Assembly: GCA_018698795.1 (NCBI GenBank) | Contig: JABIPG010000165.1 | Location: forward strand, 1 to 44,293 | DNA length: 44,293 bases | From: Rhodospirillaceae bacterium | GTDB taxonomy: Bacteria > Pseudomonadota > Alphaproteobacteria > Rhodospirillales > Casp-alpha2 | Direction: 5' to 3' | In this document: piece after piece, positions 31,539 to 39,547 of the stretch | Layout: the number at the start of each line of letters is the position of its first letter | Position numbering within the stretch: the stretch's first letter is position 1 | Translations under genes and position numbers: made by a program | Notes under the pieces: generated by a model | The model's input: only the letters and a program-made list of their open reading frames with translations | The model's database searches: none | Told to the model about the DNA's origin: nothing

Positions 31539-32381
31539 CTACTGCCCCCCGCCTTCGGGAAGGTTCATCAGGTAGTCAACAATCAGGTTCAATTCACTGA
31601 TCCGCATCTGTTCGGCATAATCGGGAGGCATGGTATCGGCCTCAAAACCCTTGGCGATGTCGGCGTTGGGCTCGAGGATCGCCTTGCGCAGGCCTTCGAG
31701 GCCCAGGCGTTTACCGGTGCCGTTCAGTTTCGGGCCTGTATCGGCGCCCGATCCAGCGAGATCATGGCACGCGCCGCAGGTAAACTTCTCAATGGCCGCT
31801 TCCGCCGTTTCCGCCGGACCTTCATCGTCTTCTTCATCCGCGTCGGCCTCGGCGTCACCGGCTTCGGGCAAAGACACCGTCGCCTCCACGCCGGCACGGC
31901 TTTGCAGGAACGCGATCAACGCATTGATCTGTGGCTCTGACAGGGAAATCGGCGCACCGGAAACATCGGGCATGGGGCTGACTTTGTCGTCACTGCCTTT
32001 TTTGCCGAAGCCCGCGACCACGTAAGCCGAAGGATCGACCATGGATTCACGCAGGTAGGTCTCGATCGCCTCGGCGCCATCTTGACCCTTGGCTTCGCCG
32101 GCATAGCTCGCGTCTTTCAAGCGTTCGTCGAAGGCGGTCGCCAGATCCATTTCCAACAGGTCCGGCGCACGGCCAAGATTATTGTGGCAAAGCGTGCAGG
32201 TTCCCTTGCCGGAAAACAGCTTCTCACCCCACGCGAGCATGCCGGCCATATCCATTTCACCGGCGACGATGGGCTCGTCGTCTTCCGGCGGATTGGATTG
32301 CACTTGCGGCAAAATATTGGCGAACAAAGTGTAGCAAAGCAGCACGATGACGCTGAAGCCGATGACGCGAACAAAAATCAT
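31539..32381 (-). CDS. Membrane-anchored dihaem cytochrome c
   Basis: A 280-residue protein with one N-terminal membrane helix (residues 4-24) that looks like an uncleaved anchor. Two haem c motifs, C62-TL-C-H66 and C202-GA-C-H206, define two cytochrome c domains joined by a very acidic linker (about 175-195, rich in Asp and Glu). Candidate methionine ligands lie in VSPMPDVSG and DTMPPDYAEQM. It overlaps the upstream CydA-like gene by 4 bases and is followed after 2 bases by the trihaem gene, so the three probably form one complex with equal stoichiometry. It likely carries electrons between the bd-like subunit and the trihaem subunit or soluble cytochromes. Confidence 0.86.
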   Translation of the reverse strand: MIFVRVIGFSVIVLLCYTLFANILPQVQSNPPEDDEPIVAGEMDMAGMLAWGEKLFSGKGTCTLCHNNLGRAPDLLEMDLATAFDERLKDASYAGEAKGQDGAEAIETYLRESMVDPSAYVVAGFGKKGSDDKVSPMPDVSGAPISLSEPQINALIAFLQSRAGVEATVSLPEAGDAEADADEEDDEGPAETAEAAIEKFTCGACHDLAGSGADTGPKLNGTGKRLGLEGLRKAILEPNADIAKGFEADTMPPDYAEQMRISELNLIVDYLMNLPEGGGQ

Positions 32382-34171
32382 TCCGCCGCCCCCGAAGACT
32401 TCTGTTGTTCGGTACTCCCCAACTGGCTGAGCCAGAAAATGAACACGATCAACGCCATGAACAGCAGCGTAATAATGGTGATGGTATTACCGGCTTCGCC
32501 GATGGTCGGGATATAGGCTTCCGCGGATTTGTCCGGCATCACCGTATAAACGTGCCAATGGGTGCGCAGGCTGGAGCGGATATAGCCCATCAACGCCATC
32601 AACCAAGTGAAAGCCACCGGCAATACGAACAGCGCATACTGCGAACGCGCCGACATACGGCCCCATCGCACTTCCGTTTGGGTCGCGCCGCGCAACATGA
32701 AGAAATCGATGATACCAGCGAAAATGATGATCGACAGTGTCGTCACCACCTGCGGCACGGAAGCGCCGACCTTATAGACGGTGGGCGTGAAATAGCCGTA
32801 AATCCCGGCACCAATGATATTGAGACAACCAACGACATACAGCGCCACGATCAACGCGTTGCCCATCGGCGCCCAGGACACGGTCGGGATGCGGCTGGAA
32901 CGGTAGAACATCTGAAATGACAAAAACGTAAAAACCAGCATCAGGTTCACGGCGATATTCTTCGCCGGCATGATCCCCAGCGGCCCCAGCATCTTGTGAT
33001 GCGTGCCGCCCAGCTGCTGTACTTCCTGCGGGGTGAGAATGAGCGAGTGCGGCGTCACCCAGACCAAGAACCCGCCAACCAACACGACAGCGATATATTT
33101 CACGTACGATCCGTAGTCCGCGCCGCGTTCAGTCCGCCCAAGCCCACACCAGAGGTAATAATTGGCCGCCAGCAAAATGGTGCCGATCAGCACCGCCTGG
33201 ATGATAAACAACCAAGCCAGTACGCCGCCCATAGCCGTGATGCCCATTTGCTGACTGTAGGCGTAAATTTCCGCCATCAGCCAATAGCCGGCAAACGGCA
33301 ACGGCAAAAAGCCCGCCACGGCGATGATGTTGGATGTATAGCCCATCCAATCGTAATGGCCGCGTTCGCTATCGCTTGATACGCTCAAGAAACGATAAGC
33401 CGCATAGGCTCCAACGATAGCGCCGCCATAGGCGATGTTGGCTAAGAAGCGGTGCAGGTTGAGTGGGTTCCAAAGCGGGTTGCGGGTCGCTTCCCAGACG
33501 GTTCCGGTAATAACACCCGATGGGTCAACGCCCGCCGGCGACATCATGAAGCTGGCCCAGGCGTTAGCCACGAACATCAGCGTCAACCCGATGGTATTGA
33601 GCGCTAAGCCGATGCTCATGTGGTACCACTTGCGGTCACCGTAACGCAGCGCCTTCCAGGAATAGAAATAGATATACAAGAACACCGATTCGAGCACGAA
33701 CAGGATGGCGTAGATAAGCGTTTGCCCTTGAAACACCTTGAGCAGGAATCCCATCAGGTGCGGATAAAATAGAAACAGCGCGAGGGTCAGTCCGCCGCCG
33801 GCAAGGGCCGTGAACGAATAGGCCGCCATGGAAATTTTCATGAACTCGTGCGCCATGTCGTCGTAGCGATCATCCTTGGAGACGACACCGACGAATTCGA
33901 TACACAGCACAAAAAAAGGCACCGCCAGCACGAAGGCCGCTAAAAACAGATGCATCTGCGACAGGCCCCAGACCAGGGTACGGCTATTGATGCCGCCGAT
34001 CTGAGGGTAGTCGCCGCGCGTCGGCTGCACGAATGCAGGCGCCGAACCGGCAGTTGCGTCGGCGCCTTCCGCCGCAATGGCCAATTCCGGCAAGGCCAAT
34101 ACCGCCACGCTGGCGGCTCCGGCGGCCCAGACGGCCAATGCGATCCAAGGCAGAAGACGGGGGGCCCTCAT
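32378..34171 (-). CDS. Cytochrome bd-like oxidase subunit I homologue (CydA-like), no CydB partner
   Basis: A polytopic protein of 597 residues from ATG 34171; the longer frame upstream only shadows the small membrane genes. A signal-like helix precedes residue 35, then more than a dozen hydrophobic segments follow. By eye it aligns to E. coli CydA: H74 with His19, E161 (VLES) with Glu107, H240 with His186, and VANAW with VANGW. I153 stands where CydA has Glu99. I find no GRQPW quinol-loop motif. No CydB gene is nearby; cytochrome c genes follow instead. CydA-like proteins lacking CydB are known from nitrite-oxidising Nitrospira. It may accept electrons from cytochrome c and reduce oxygen, or pass electrons from quinol to the cytochromes. 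The stop-start overlaps (ATGA) on both sides show tight coupling. Confidence 0.82.
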   Translation of the reverse strand: MRAPRLLPWIALAVWAAGAASVAVLALPELAIAAEGADATAGSAPAFVQPTRGDYPQIGGINSRTLVWGLSQMHLFLAAFVLAVPFFVLCIEFVGVVSKDDRYDDMAHEFMKISMAAYSFTALAGGGLTLALFLFYPHLMGFLLKVFQGQTLIYAILFVLESVFLYIYFYSWKALRYGDRKWYHMSIGLALNTIGLTLMFVANAWASFMMSPAGVDPSGVITGTVWEATRNPLWNPLNLHRFLANIAYGGAIVGAYAAYRFLSVSSDSERGHYDWMGYTSNIIAVAGFLPLPFAGYWLMAEIYAYSQQMGITAMGGVLAWLFIIQAVLIGTILLAANYYLWCGLGRTERGADYGSYVKYIAVVLVGGFLVWVTPHSLILTPQEVQQLGGTHHKMLGPLGIMPAKNIAVNLMLVFTFLSFQMFYRSSRIPTVSWAPMGNALIVALYVVGCLNIIGAGIYGYFTPTVYKVGASVPQVVTTLSIIIFAGIIDFFMLRGATQTEVRWGRMSARSQYALFVLPVAFTWLMALMGYIRSSLRTHWHVYTVMPDKSAEAYIPTIGEAGNTITIITLLFMALIVFIFWLSQLGSTEQQKSSGAAE

Positions 34172-34296
34172 GACGGCATCAGGGTCCATCGAACCGGCAA
34201 TCCCTGACCTTCCATGATCAACCAATCGATGCCGTAGAAATAGGCGGCCCACAAGGCGACCCCCAAAACAAAAACCATCCAGCGGTTCGCCACCAT
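34168..34296 (-). CDS. Small membrane protein, 42 residues, coupled to the bd-like subunit
   Basis: ATG 34296 opens a 42-codon frame whose stop overlaps the start of the CydA-like gene (ATGA at 34168-34171). The protein has one membrane helix (RWMVFVLGVALWAAYFYGIDWLI) and a short polar tail. The longer frame from 34356 would overlap the preceding small gene and reads as non-native. Size, location and single helix recall CydX/CcoQ-type accessory peptides of terminal oxidases, though I see no sequence identity that proves it. Confidence 0.65.
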   Translation of the reverse strand: MVANRWMVFVLGVALWAAYFYGIDWLIMEGQGLPVRWTLMPS

Positions 34297-34313
34297 GTCT
34301 ATTCCGTTTCCAC

Positions 34314-34424
34314 TCAATGCGTCGGCGCCACGCCATGCGCGTAGATCAACAACCACCAGAAAAACACCAGCGCAGCAACGAAACTGGCGGCGAAAACAGC
34401 GGGACCCAATTTAGAATGTCGCAA
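34314..34424 (-). CDS. Small membrane protein, 36 residues, TTG start; first gene of the bd-like operon
   Basis: Below the usual ORF size limits. From TTG 34424, preceded by GGGAGAGG at 8 bases, the frame encodes a peptide with a basic start (MRHSKLGP) and one helix (AVFAASFVAALVFFWWLLIYA), ending 17 bases before the next small gene. No ATG is available, but the ribosome site, hydrophobic pattern and position about 40 bases after the predicted sigma54 start make it credible. Probably an accessory peptide of the bd-like complex. Confidence 0.5.
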   Translation of the reverse strand: MRHSKLGPAVFAASFVAALVFFWWLLIYAHGVAPTH

Positions 34425-34473
34425 TGTGTGGACCTCTCCCGGGCGGCTTTCTTTTTGATTCACACCAATCCAT

Positions 34474-34490
34474 CGCAATCGCCGGGCCAA
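34474..34490 (-). promoter_or_regulatory. Sigma54 (-24/-12) promoter of the bd-like operon
   Basis: Minus strand reads TTGGCCCGGCGATTGCG, with GG and GC at 12-base phasing and one mismatch within the TTGGCAC block. Predicted start is near 34463, just ahead of the 36-residue gene. The architecture is the same as at the Idr-like operon, so both should answer to the sigma54 regulator encoded immediately upstream. Confidence 0.72.
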
Positions 34491-34629
34491 CTTGTAACGT
34501 GCTGATGGAATATAATTTTATGCCTATTTAACAGCACCTTACACCCATTCAGAATTAAGAGCTCGCCTTGTCTTCAGGTGGCTTATGACACATTTTGTTA
34601 TATTCATACGGGGCATTTTAATGAAACGA

Positions 34630-35997
34630 TCATTTGCCAGCAGACAGATCATACTCACGAATTCGCCGATCCAAGCGAGGTCTGCTGATCCCTAAAATGT
34701 CGCACGACTTGCCCTTGTGCCATCCCGTCTGGTTGAGGACATGAAGGATATGTTGCCGCTCGATCTCTTTGAGAGATGCTGATGAAACCCTAACTTCGGG
34801 ATCATTGACGGTTTCATCGACAAGTTCGTGGAGATCGTCTTGGTTCGTGATTTCCGCCAGCTGCGCAATACTGAGGCTACTTCCTGGCGCCATCACCACG
34901 GCCTTCATTAATACGTTTTCCAGTTCTCGGACATTCCCCGGCCAATCCTTGGCGGCGAGGATCTCCATGACCTCGCTGGGCACGCGGCGGATACCTTTGC
35001 GCAAATCTCTATTGATTTTTTTTACCAGATGCTCGACCAACAAAGGGATATCCTCCCGGCGATCGCGAAGCGCCGGAAGACTGATCGTGACCACGTTTAG
35101 GCGGTAATAAAGATCTTCGCGAAACTCTCCTTTGGCAACTTTATCTTCCAAGTCGACATTGGTGGCCGTGACGAAGCGGGCCAGGCTGTGTTTCGTGGTG
35201 GAGCCCCCGACCGGCATGTATTCGCGCTCTTCCAATAGCCTCAGAAGCTTGCCTTGCATACGCGGCGATAGCTCCCCAACCTCATCGAGGAACAATGTGC
35301 CATCGCCAGCCAGTTCGACTTTGCCTTTCCGGCTCGATACCGCCCCTGTGAAGGCGCCTTTCTCGTGGCCAAACAGCTCGCTTTCCAAGAGTGTTTCCAC
35401 CAGCGCGGCGCAGTTGACGGCAACAAACGGCTGTGACGCATCCTGACTGACCTTGTGAACGGCCCGCGCCACCAACTCTTTTCCAGTACCCGATTCGCCA
35501 AGCACTAAAACAGTGACTCGGCTTTGCGACACCATACCAATGCTCTTGAACACTTCTTTCATGGCACGGCTGCGGCCAATGATCGTGCCACCGACATCGC
35601 TTGAATCGAGCACCAATGCGTCGCCTGATTCCTCGGTATGCATGATCAACGCGCGATCAATAGCCGCTTCAAGCTCGTTTATGTCGATGGGTTTTTGGAT
35701 ATAGTCGACCGCACCGCCGTGCATGGCAGCGACCGTACTGTCCAAATCGTGGAAGGCGGTAATCATAATGACCGGCGTCGTGGGATATTTCTCGCGGATG
35801 TCTTCAAGCAACGACAACCCGTCTCGTCCAGGCATGCGAATATCGGAAACCACAACGTCGGCAGTATGATCGGCCAATGCGGATAATCCACTGTCCGCGT
35901 CACCTGCAGTACCGACATCAAAGCCCCGCTCACTGAAGTGTAATTTCAGCGTTCTGAGGCTCGTCTCATCATCATCAACTATTAGAATTCGGGGCAT
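34630..35997 (-). CDS. Sigma54-dependent NtrC-family response regulator
   Basis: A 455-residue activator from ATG 35997 (MPRILIVDDD); the upstream extension is a shadow of the kinase gene. The receiver domain (1-120) has the acidic pocket D8-D10 and phospho-acceptor D52, with the T and K of VIMITAF and IQKP. The AAA+ domain (about 150-385) has Walker A GESGTGKE, the GAFTGA loop that contacts sigma54, and Walker B GTLFLDEV. The C-terminal Fis-type helix-turn-helix (about 410-452) includes CDILGISRPRLDRRIREY. The gene overlaps the kinase gene by 23 bases. Its nearest downstream operons both carry -24/-12 promoters, so it most likely switches on the bd-like and Idr-like operons, comparable to AioR in arsenite oxidisers. 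Confidence 0.93.
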   Translation of the reverse strand: MPRILIVDDDETSLRTLKLHFSERGFDVGTAGDADSGLSALADHTADVVVSDIRMPGRDGLSLLEDIREKYPTTPVIMITAFHDLDSTVAAMHGGAVDYIQKPIDINELEAAIDRALIMHTEESGDALVLDSSDVGGTIIGRSRAMKEVFKSIGMVSQSRVTVLVLGESGTGKELVARAVHKVSQDASQPFVAVNCAALVETLLESELFGHEKGAFTGAVSSRKGKVELAGDGTLFLDEVGELSPRMQGKLLRLLEEREYMPVGGSTTKHSLARFVTATNVDLEDKVAKGEFREDLYYRLNVVTISLPALRDRREDIPLLVEHLVKKINRDLRKGIRRVPSEVMEILAAKDWPGNVRELENVLMKAVVMAPGSSLSIAQLAEITNQDDLHELVDETVNDPEVRVSSASLKEIERQHILHVLNQTGWHKGKSCDILGISRPRLDRRIREYDLSAGK

Positions 35998-38353
35998 CAC
36001 TCGGCGATTTATCGGTGGGCAAGGTGGGCAAAGTAAACCGGACCACTGTCCCTTCACCTTGATATGAATCAACTTCGACCGCGCCGCCATGCTGTTCGAC
36101 AATACGTTTCACGATCGCCAGCCCAAGGCCTGTTCCTTTCGCTCTCGTCGTGAAAAACGGCTCCAGAACTCTGTCGAGAACGTCGGGTTGAATGCCAATT
36201 CCGGTATCGCGCACGCTAACCTGCACATTAGGGTCGTCACCGCCCATAATCATAGTGCTATCGATGCGCAGCATGCCGCCGTCGGGCATGGCTTGCAGCG
36301 CGTTTCCAATGAGGTTGCGCAGCACGGCCAAAACTTTGGAACGATCACAATAAGCTTTCGGCACATCGCTGCCGCCATGACGCTGGACGTCGATATCGCC
36401 CGCCGAAATGCGCTGGCTATCGGCGACGATCGCTTCTTCAACAATTTGGTCGAGATCGTGCCAATCTTGCTGCAACCGATCAGGTCGAGCGAAAGCCAGC
36501 ATGTCACGCATGATGTCTTCCATATACTGAACCTGATCGAGGCCAATACGGCAATGTTCCCAGTCTGCCGTTTTCTCCGATTCTGCATCTTGGCGGCGGA
36601 ACAAAATCTGTAGATTCATTTTGATCGTGGACAAGGCATTTCGCAGATCGTGAGCGATCATGCTCGCCATCTGCCCCATGGCGCGAAGACCCTGGGTTTC
36701 AGCGATTTCCCGCGATCGTTCTTCAACCTCTTTTTCCAGCTGTTCGCGGTAAGCACGGGCCAGAGAAATATCGCGATGCACACCCAGCAGCGAAACGATT
36801 TTGCCCGAGTCGTCATGAATCGGGCTCATGGTCAAATCGACGGGATACTCGTCGCCATTCTTGCGCCGGTTCCACAACTCGCCGCGCCAAGAGCGCCCTT
36901 CCTCAACGGCTCTTCGCAGCGCGTCGAGGACCGCACGAGATGTCTTTGGCGAAGCCGTCAGCCCGGGCGTTTCGCCAATTGCATCCTCGGCGCTGTAACC
37001 GGTGGTCTTTTCAAAGGCCGGATTGACGTAGTAGATGCGGCTATCCGAATCCGTCAACACGATCGCATCAGCGGCATCGGCAACCGCCTGGGCGAAAGCG
37101 CGAAGCTCATTTTCCGACGCACTGACGCGTTCCGCCATGCGGTTAAACTCGGCGGCCAAGGCACCGATTTCATCGGCGCTCGAGACATCAACGCGATGGC
37201 CACGATCACCCCGAGCAAACTGTTGCACGCCATTTTGCAATTGTTTGAGCGGCGTGGTGATGTGCCACGCGATAAAAGCACCGCCAACACCAACCACCAA
37301 AATACCGAACACCCCGACCAACAGAAACGACCCTAATGAGGTTTTCAGGGCGATATAGCTCTCATCGGGCGACTGAGTGACCACAATGTTCCATGGCGGT
37401 AGATCAAACGCACTGCGGAGATCGTTCACCGGGCGCACGGGTACGATACAAGCCAATCGCTGCCAGTACGGCCATGCCCCGGCCTCCTCCAGTGCAATCC
37501 AATAGGCATCCGCTTCAAACTGCGCCATTGAAGTTGGGTTTTGCGGCGGTCGCCGGCGCCCCATGGCGCGAACCAAAAATGCGCGGGCAACGCCGGCCAG
37601 CGGCGCGCCGGCATAATCAACAGCATGAACCGCACCTGTGGCGCCGAAACGAACCGCGTTCAACTCTTTTTCAACATCGGCATAATCGAACTCAGCGGTA
37701 ACGAAACCAACGATATCGGTGCCTGCCCAAATCGGTGTGGCAAAGAGAATTTCACTTCTTTCCCGGTCCAAATCCACGTAAACGAAATGCTTATCGCGCT
37801 TAATCACCGCTAAATACCACGACGCTTTTTCCGCTACTCGAGCGGCAGGCGGACTGCTGGCGGCAAGCGCGTTCGCATAAATGTCAAAGACCGTCAGCCG
37901 CAACAAGGCGGGCCCTTCCAATCCTTTCAATACAGAGAGCCGATGCGATAGTTGCGGATGGAGGGTTTTCATGCGGGCTGCTGAAGATTTGCTCGCTTTC
38001 CATTCCTGCTCGACGCGTTTTATCCGCGCTTGTCGCCATTCCAACGAATAGCGTCGATAGAGGACAAATTGCTCAAGCGCCACTTCGGTCGTCAATGAAT
38101 CGGTCGCCAAGTCACCAACCAGTCGGCGTTGACGTTCGAACGTGTCGCTGAATTGCTCGGCTGTGCGCGAACCGATCTGACAGAAGGTCTGGCCCAGGGT
38201 TTCTTGAATGGCCTGGATACCCGTGGCGTAAACCACCACCACACCGGTGGACACGGCACCGACCGCACCGAGAATGAACCAAAGGACCAGCCGCCCCCTG
38301 ATTCCGACGGGCATCCATGAGCGGCCACCGATATGATTTTTGGCTAGCGACAC
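35975..38353 (-). CDS. Membrane sensor histidine kinase (periplasmic sensor, HAMP, PAS)
   Basis: A 792-residue kinase from GTG 38353; ATG 38314 is the alternative start and leaves domain content unchanged. Helix one lies at about 20-44, then a periplasmic region of about 290 residues that looks like a Cache-type sensor, helix two (about 340-365), HAMP (366-412), PAS (about 415-530) with NPAFEKTTGYSAEDAIG, a coiled linker, and HisKA with H568 in MIAHDLRNAL. The ATPase domain has N-box NLIGNALQAMPDGG, DTGIGI and GTGLGLAIV. It is co-transcribed with the sigma54 regulator and is its evident partner. A periplasmic sensor fits detection of an external oxyanion or redox state, but the ligand is unknown. 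Confidence 0.92.
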   Translation of the reverse strand: MSLAKNHIGGRSWMPVGIRGRLVLWFILGAVGAVSTGVVVVYATGIQAIQETLGQTFCQIGSRTAEQFSDTFERQRRLVGDLATDSLTTEVALEQFVLYRRYSLEWRQARIKRVEQEWKASKSSAARMKTLHPQLSHRLSVLKGLEGPALLRLTVFDIYANALAASSPPAARVAEKASWYLAVIKRDKHFVYVDLDRERSEILFATPIWAGTDIVGFVTAEFDYADVEKELNAVRFGATGAVHAVDYAGAPLAGVARAFLVRAMGRRRPPQNPTSMAQFEADAYWIALEEAGAWPYWQRLACIVPVRPVNDLRSAFDLPPWNIVVTQSPDESYIALKTSLGSFLLVGVFGILVVGVGGAFIAWHITTPLKQLQNGVQQFARGDRGHRVDVSSADEIGALAAEFNRMAERVSASENELRAFAQAVADAADAIVLTDSDSRIYYVNPAFEKTTGYSAEDAIGETPGLTASPKTSRAVLDALRRAVEEGRSWRGELWNRRKNGDEYPVDLTMSPIHDDSGKIVSLLGVHRDISLARAYREQLEKEVEERSREIAETQGLRAMGQMASMIAHDLRNALSTIKMNLQILFRRQDAESEKTADWEHCRIGLDQVQYMEDIMRDMLAFARPDRLQQDWHDLDQIVEEAIVADSQRISAGDIDVQRHGGSDVPKAYCDRSKVLAVLRNLIGNALQAMPDGGMLRIDSTMIMGGDDPNVQVSVRDTGIGIQPDVLDRVLEPFFTTRAKGTGLGLAIVKRIVEQHGGAVEVDSYQGEGTVVRFTLPTLPTDKSPSDAPNSNS

Positions 38354-38649
38354 GCCTCGTCAATCCTTTGTTCCATTCGGCGAAGATAGGACTCGATCGA
38401 TTCCCCCGCCTGCTGCGGAATGAAATAAATCAATTTGGCCGCGACGATAAAGGGTCTTCGGCTTTGTTCGCCGGCCGGTTGCTGTTCCGTCAGAATTTTT
38501 CGAACATATCCCAAATGATTTTCCGGTGCGTCGCAATATCTTTCCAACGCGATGGTTCCAGCCCGCCACTCGGCAAACCGAAAAACCATGAGCAATGAAA
38601 GACATGCCACGGCGAAAACAATCAATATCCTTGTTGTGCCTGTTGGCAC
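38344..38649 (-). CDS. Membrane-anchored hypothetical protein, 101 residues
   Basis: Not recognised. One N-terminal hydrophobic helix (RILIVFAVACLSLLMVFRF, residues 7-25) is followed by a soluble, probably periplasmic, charged domain with two cysteines, one near residue 39 and one at residue 100. The stop codon overlaps the kinase GTG start by 10 bases, so it is the first gene of the sensor operon. It may help the kinase sense its signal. I know of no family to name. Confidence 0.7.
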   Translation of the reverse strand: MPTGTTRILIVFAVACLSLLMVFRFAEWRAGTIALERYCDAPENHLGYVRKILTEQQPAGEQSRRPFIVAAKLIYFIPQQAGESIESYLRRMEQRIDEACR

Positions 38650-38762
38650 GGTTGCGCTCCGACTTCGGGGTTGCGACGGCTAGACGACAAGCGCACTACG
38701 ATAGGTCTTGTCCGCGATGTCAATCGGTCGTGCTGCCGCCAACAAGCTAATGGGCGATTTAC

Positions 38763-38779
38763 GGCGATAATTTTGCCAA
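38763..38779 (-). promoter_or_regulatory. Weak sigma54-like site upstream of the sensor operon
   Basis: Minus strand reads TTGGCAAAATTATCGCC: TTGGCA with the -12 GC at correct phasing but TC in place of TT before it. It lies 114 bases before the 101-residue gene. It would allow positive autoregulation, but the match is poor. Confidence 0.25.
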
Positions 38780-38808
38780 ATATCTTTGCCAGAAATACGG
38801 AACGGTGC

Positions 38809-39534
38809 CTATCGACCGTTGTGTTTGCGCCATTCCGCAAAATCAGCCTTGGCTTGCGTCGATGTCGCAGGATAAAGGCCGATAACGGCCTTGCCGGCGA
38901 AGACCTGCTCGGTAACGAAATCTTCGAATGCCGTCATCTCGGTCGCTTCATGGGCAATATCATCAGCCAGATGCAGTGGGATCACCACCACGCCTTCGTT
39001 ATCACCGACAATGACGTCGCCCGGAAACACCGCCACATCGCCACAACCGATCGGACCGTTCAGTTCGATAGCCTGATGGATGGTCAGGTTGGTCGGCGCG
39101 GACGGACGATTGTGATAGGTCGGAATATCCAGTGAGCCGATTTCCGGCGCATCGCGAAAGCCGCCATCGGTGACGACGCCGGCAACGCCACGCTTCATCA
39201 TGCGCGTCACCAAAATCGAGCCCGCTGATGCGGCACGCGGGTCTTTGCGGCTATCGATCACCATGACGTGCCCCACCGGGCATTCTTCGACACCGACACG
39301 TTGCGGATGCGTCGGGTCCTGGAACACGGTGATGGGGTTTAAGTCTTCGCGCGCCGGGATATAGCGCAGCGTATAGGCCTGTCCGACCATGTTCTGGGCC
39401 TTTGGCGCCAACGGGCGGACATCTTGGATAAACTGGTTCTTCAACCCGACCTTGAACAGCGCCGTGCTGATTGTCGCCGCGCTCACGTGCACTAGTTTCT
39501 CACGCGTAGCCGCGCTGAGTTCCGTCGTCGTCAT
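38809..39534 (-). CDS. RraA-family aldolase/decarboxylase-like protein
   Basis: A 241-residue member of the RraA/HMG-aldolase family (4-hydroxy-4-methyl-2-oxoglutarate aldolase or oxaloacetate decarboxylase-like). Family patterns are the GQAYTLRYIPA strand, SAGSILVTRMMKRGVAGVVTDGGFRD with the substrate-binding Arg and metal-site Asp, and FPGDVIVGDNEGVVVIP. The protein is longer than RNase-regulator RraA (about 160) and fits sugar-acid pathway enzymes. Thirteen bases separate it from the dehydratase gene upstream, and both follow the TRAP transporter genes, so it probably splits or decarboxylates a keto acid made by the dehydratase. Exact substrate unknown. Confidence 0.85.
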   Translation of the reverse strand: MTTTELSAATREKLVHVSAATISTALFKVGLKNQFIQDVRPLAPKAQNMVGQAYTLRYIPAREDLNPITVFQDPTHPQRVGVEECPVGHVMVIDSRKDPRAASAGSILVTRMMKRGVAGVVTDGGFRDAPEIGSLDIPTYHNRPSAPTNLTIHQAIELNGPIGCGDVAVFPGDVIVGDNEGVVVIPLHLADDIAHEATEMTAFEDFVTEQVFAGKAVIGLYPATSTQAKADFAEWRKHNGR

Positions 39535-39547
39535 CTCAAATCTCCGC

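Noticed and set aside
32378-34171. Assigning the polytopic protein as a haem-copper oxidase or nitric oxide reductase
   Set aside because: The VLES, VANAW and NLHRF segments line up with CydA. The six-histidine pattern of haem-copper oxidases is not seen.
32378-34336. The longer 652-residue start of the CydA-like protein
   Set aside because: The first 55 residues are Arg- and Gly-rich with no helix pattern and overlap the small membrane genes. ATG 34171 has the ATGA coupling and a following signal-like helix.
34491-34560. GTGCTG...CAGCAC inverted repeat upstream of the bd-like operon
   Set aside because: The arms are only 6 bases with a spacer of about 27 bases and no T tract, so it is too weak to call a terminator or operator.
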